Below are positions 5,203 through 5,923 of a stretch of 5,923 bases of DNA, piece by piece. Every line of letters begins with the position of its first letter. Positions within the stretch are counted from its first letter, which is position 1. The DNA is from Frankiaceae bacterium. Its GTDB lineage: Bacteria; Actinomycetota; Actinomycetes; Mycobacteriales; SCTD01. The DNA lies in contig CANKBT010000204.1 of assembly GCA_947479995.1 (NCBI GenBank), positions 1-5,923 of the forward strand. The letters run 5' to 3'. The notes beneath the pieces were generated by a model. That model saw only the letters and a list, made by a program, of their open reading frames with translations, did no database searches and had not been told where the DNA came from. The translations under genes and the position numbers were made by a program.

Positions 5203-5853
5203 GTGCGCATCGTCGTGAGCACGTGGGAGCAGGTCCTCGTCCGCAAGGACGGGCAGGTCGTGGAGGTGCTCGGCCCCGGTGCGCACCGCCGGCCGCGCCG
5301 GCGCCGGTCGCTGGTGTGCGTCGCCGTGCGGCCGCGGCTGGTCACGGTGCCGGGCCAGGAGGTGCTGACCGCCGACGGCCTCGGCGTGCGGCTCAGCCTG
5401 CTCGCCCGGGTGCGCGTCGCGGACCCCCGCACCTGGTACGAGGCGGTCGAGGCGCCGCACGACGTCCTCTACGCCGCCCTGCAGGTCGCGGTCCGCACGG
5501 CGGTCGCCGAGCGCACGCTCGACGAGGTCCTCGCCGTGCGCACCGGGCTCGGCGCGGAGCTGGCCGAGGCGGTCGCCACCACGGCCGCGGGGCTGGGCCT
5601 GCTCGTCGAGGACGTCGCCGTCCGCGACGTCATGGTGCCCGCGGAGCTGCGGCACGCCGCGGCCGAGCTGGCGGTGGCGCGGGCGCAGGGCGCGGCCGCG
5701 CTCGAGCGCGCGCGCAGCGAGGTGGCCGCGACCCGGGCGATGGCCAACGCGGCCCGTGTGCTGGCCGACCACCCGGGGCTGCTCGCGCTGCGCACGCTGC
5801 AGGCGGTCGAGGCCGGTGGCGCGACGGTCGTGCTCGAGTCCCGGGGCGCCTGA
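5203..5853 (+). CDS. SPFH / band-7 domain protein (slipin-like), no membrane anchor
   Basis: This 216-residue protein of the stomatin/prohibitin/flotillin superfamily starts VRIVVSTWEQVLVRKDGQVV. The band-7 core runs from about residue 10 to 150. LGPGAHRRPRRRR (23-35) is followed by VAVRPRLVTVPGQEVLTADG (40-59), the typical 'switch to the inner strand' signature, then VRLSLLARVRVADPRTWYEA (62-81) and LVEDVAVRDVMVPAELR (134-150). A helical, coiled-coil-prone Ala/Arg/Glu-rich segment spans about 151-190 (AELAVARAQGAAALERARSE), as in slipins. Typical slipins have an N-terminal hydrophobic anchor; none is visible here, and instead there is a strong basic patch at 28-35. SPFH proteins oligomerise at membranes as scaffolds, often with NfeD proteases; no such partner is in the window. 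The start is set by GGAGGAG. The gene has its own long leader and looks monocistronic as far as the window shows. Confidence 0.88.
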   Translation: MRIVVSTWEQVLVRKDGQVVEVLGPGAHRRPRRRRSLVCVAVRPRLVTVPGQEVLTADGLGVRLSLLARVRVADPRTWYEAVEAPHDVLYAALQVAVRTAVAERTLDEVLAVRTGLGAELAEAVATTAAGLGLLVEDVAVRDVMVPAELRHAAAELAVARAQGAAALERARSEVAATRAMANAARVLADHPGLLALRTLQAVEAGGATVVLESRGA

Positions 5854-5867
5854 CCCCCCTTCGGCGT

Positions 5868-5885
5868 GGGCGCGGCGCGGCGCCC
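5868..5885 (+). terminator. GC-rich hairpin downstream of the SPFH gene, possible terminator
   Basis: GGGCGC (5868-5873) and GCGCCC (5880-5885) can form a 6-bp stem with a 6-nt loop, 14 nt after the stop. No U-tract follows; a run of C does. Actinobacterial terminators often lack U-tracts, so termination here is possible but unproven. Confidence 0.3.
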
Positions 5886-5902
5886 CCCCCCCCCCCCCCC
5901 CC
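5883..5902. repeat. 20-nt C homopolymer
   Basis: Twenty consecutive C residues occur after the SPFH gene and are followed by GGGGCGGGGCCC. Such a run is slippage-prone and rare even in GC-rich genomes. It lies within 41 nt of the window end, so it may be real or a sequencing or assembly artefact near a contig end. Confidence 0.85.
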
Positions 5903-5923
5903 GGGGCGGGGCCCAGGTGGCCC

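Noticed and set aside
1..5923. CRISPR arrays, insertion sequences, integrase or attachment sites, toxin-antitoxin or defence genes
   Set aside because: I looked for regular spaced repeats, transposase or integrase motifs and small paired genes, and saw none. The gene content is metabolic.

Overview
The window looks like chromosomal DNA from a high-GC actinobacterium. GC is very high by eye, with almost every third codon position G or C. GTG is the start of the VOC, acyl-CoA dehydrogenase, SDR and SPFH genes and is favoured for the phosphatase. Gene pairs overlap as GTGA, Shine-Dalgarno (SD) sites are strong, and the acyl-CoA dehydrogenases are of the paired kind found in mycobacteria and relatives. 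The genus cannot be told from this sequence. Because of the base composition, long open frames occur on the wrong strand and in wrong frames; these were set aside.

Layout, left to right. (1) The last codons of an unidentified + strand gene, coupled by a GTGA overlap to a small VOC/glyoxalase-like protein (32-391). (2) A convergent minus-strand inositol-monophosphatase-family gene (402-1190). (3) After a 67-nt divergent gap, a three-gene + strand operon: acyl-CoA dehydrogenase alpha-type subunit (1258-2451), acyl-CoA dehydrogenase beta-type subunit (2468-3655) and an NAD-type short-chain dehydrogenase (3652-4452, GTGA overlap). (4) A convergent minus-strand second VOC protein (4499-4876). (5) A long divergent intergenic region (4877-5202) holding inverted repeats and a 93-nt extended hairpin. 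(6) A + strand SPFH/band-7 (slipin-like) protein without a membrane anchor (5203-5853). (7) A GC-rich 3' end with a hairpin and a 20-nt C homopolymer.

The core is the acyl-CoA operon. The two dehydrogenase subunits carry complementary halves of the usual motif set. The first has the acyl/flavin-side motifs and a candidate catalytic Glu in the isovaleryl-CoA-dehydrogenase position. The second has the R-x-Q-F-G segment but neither catalytic Glu. This fits the heteromeric (alpha2beta2) FadE enzymes of actinobacteria. The SDR probably acts on a related acyl or alcohol intermediate. The substrate (fatty acid, sterol side chain, branched acid or other) cannot be read from the sequence.

The part least explained by ordinary annotation is the leader of the SPFH gene: a near-continuous 93-nt foldback sits 22 nt upstream of its Shine-Dalgarno site, preceded by two adjacent short palindromes and a candidate promoter about 240 nt upstream of the start codon.
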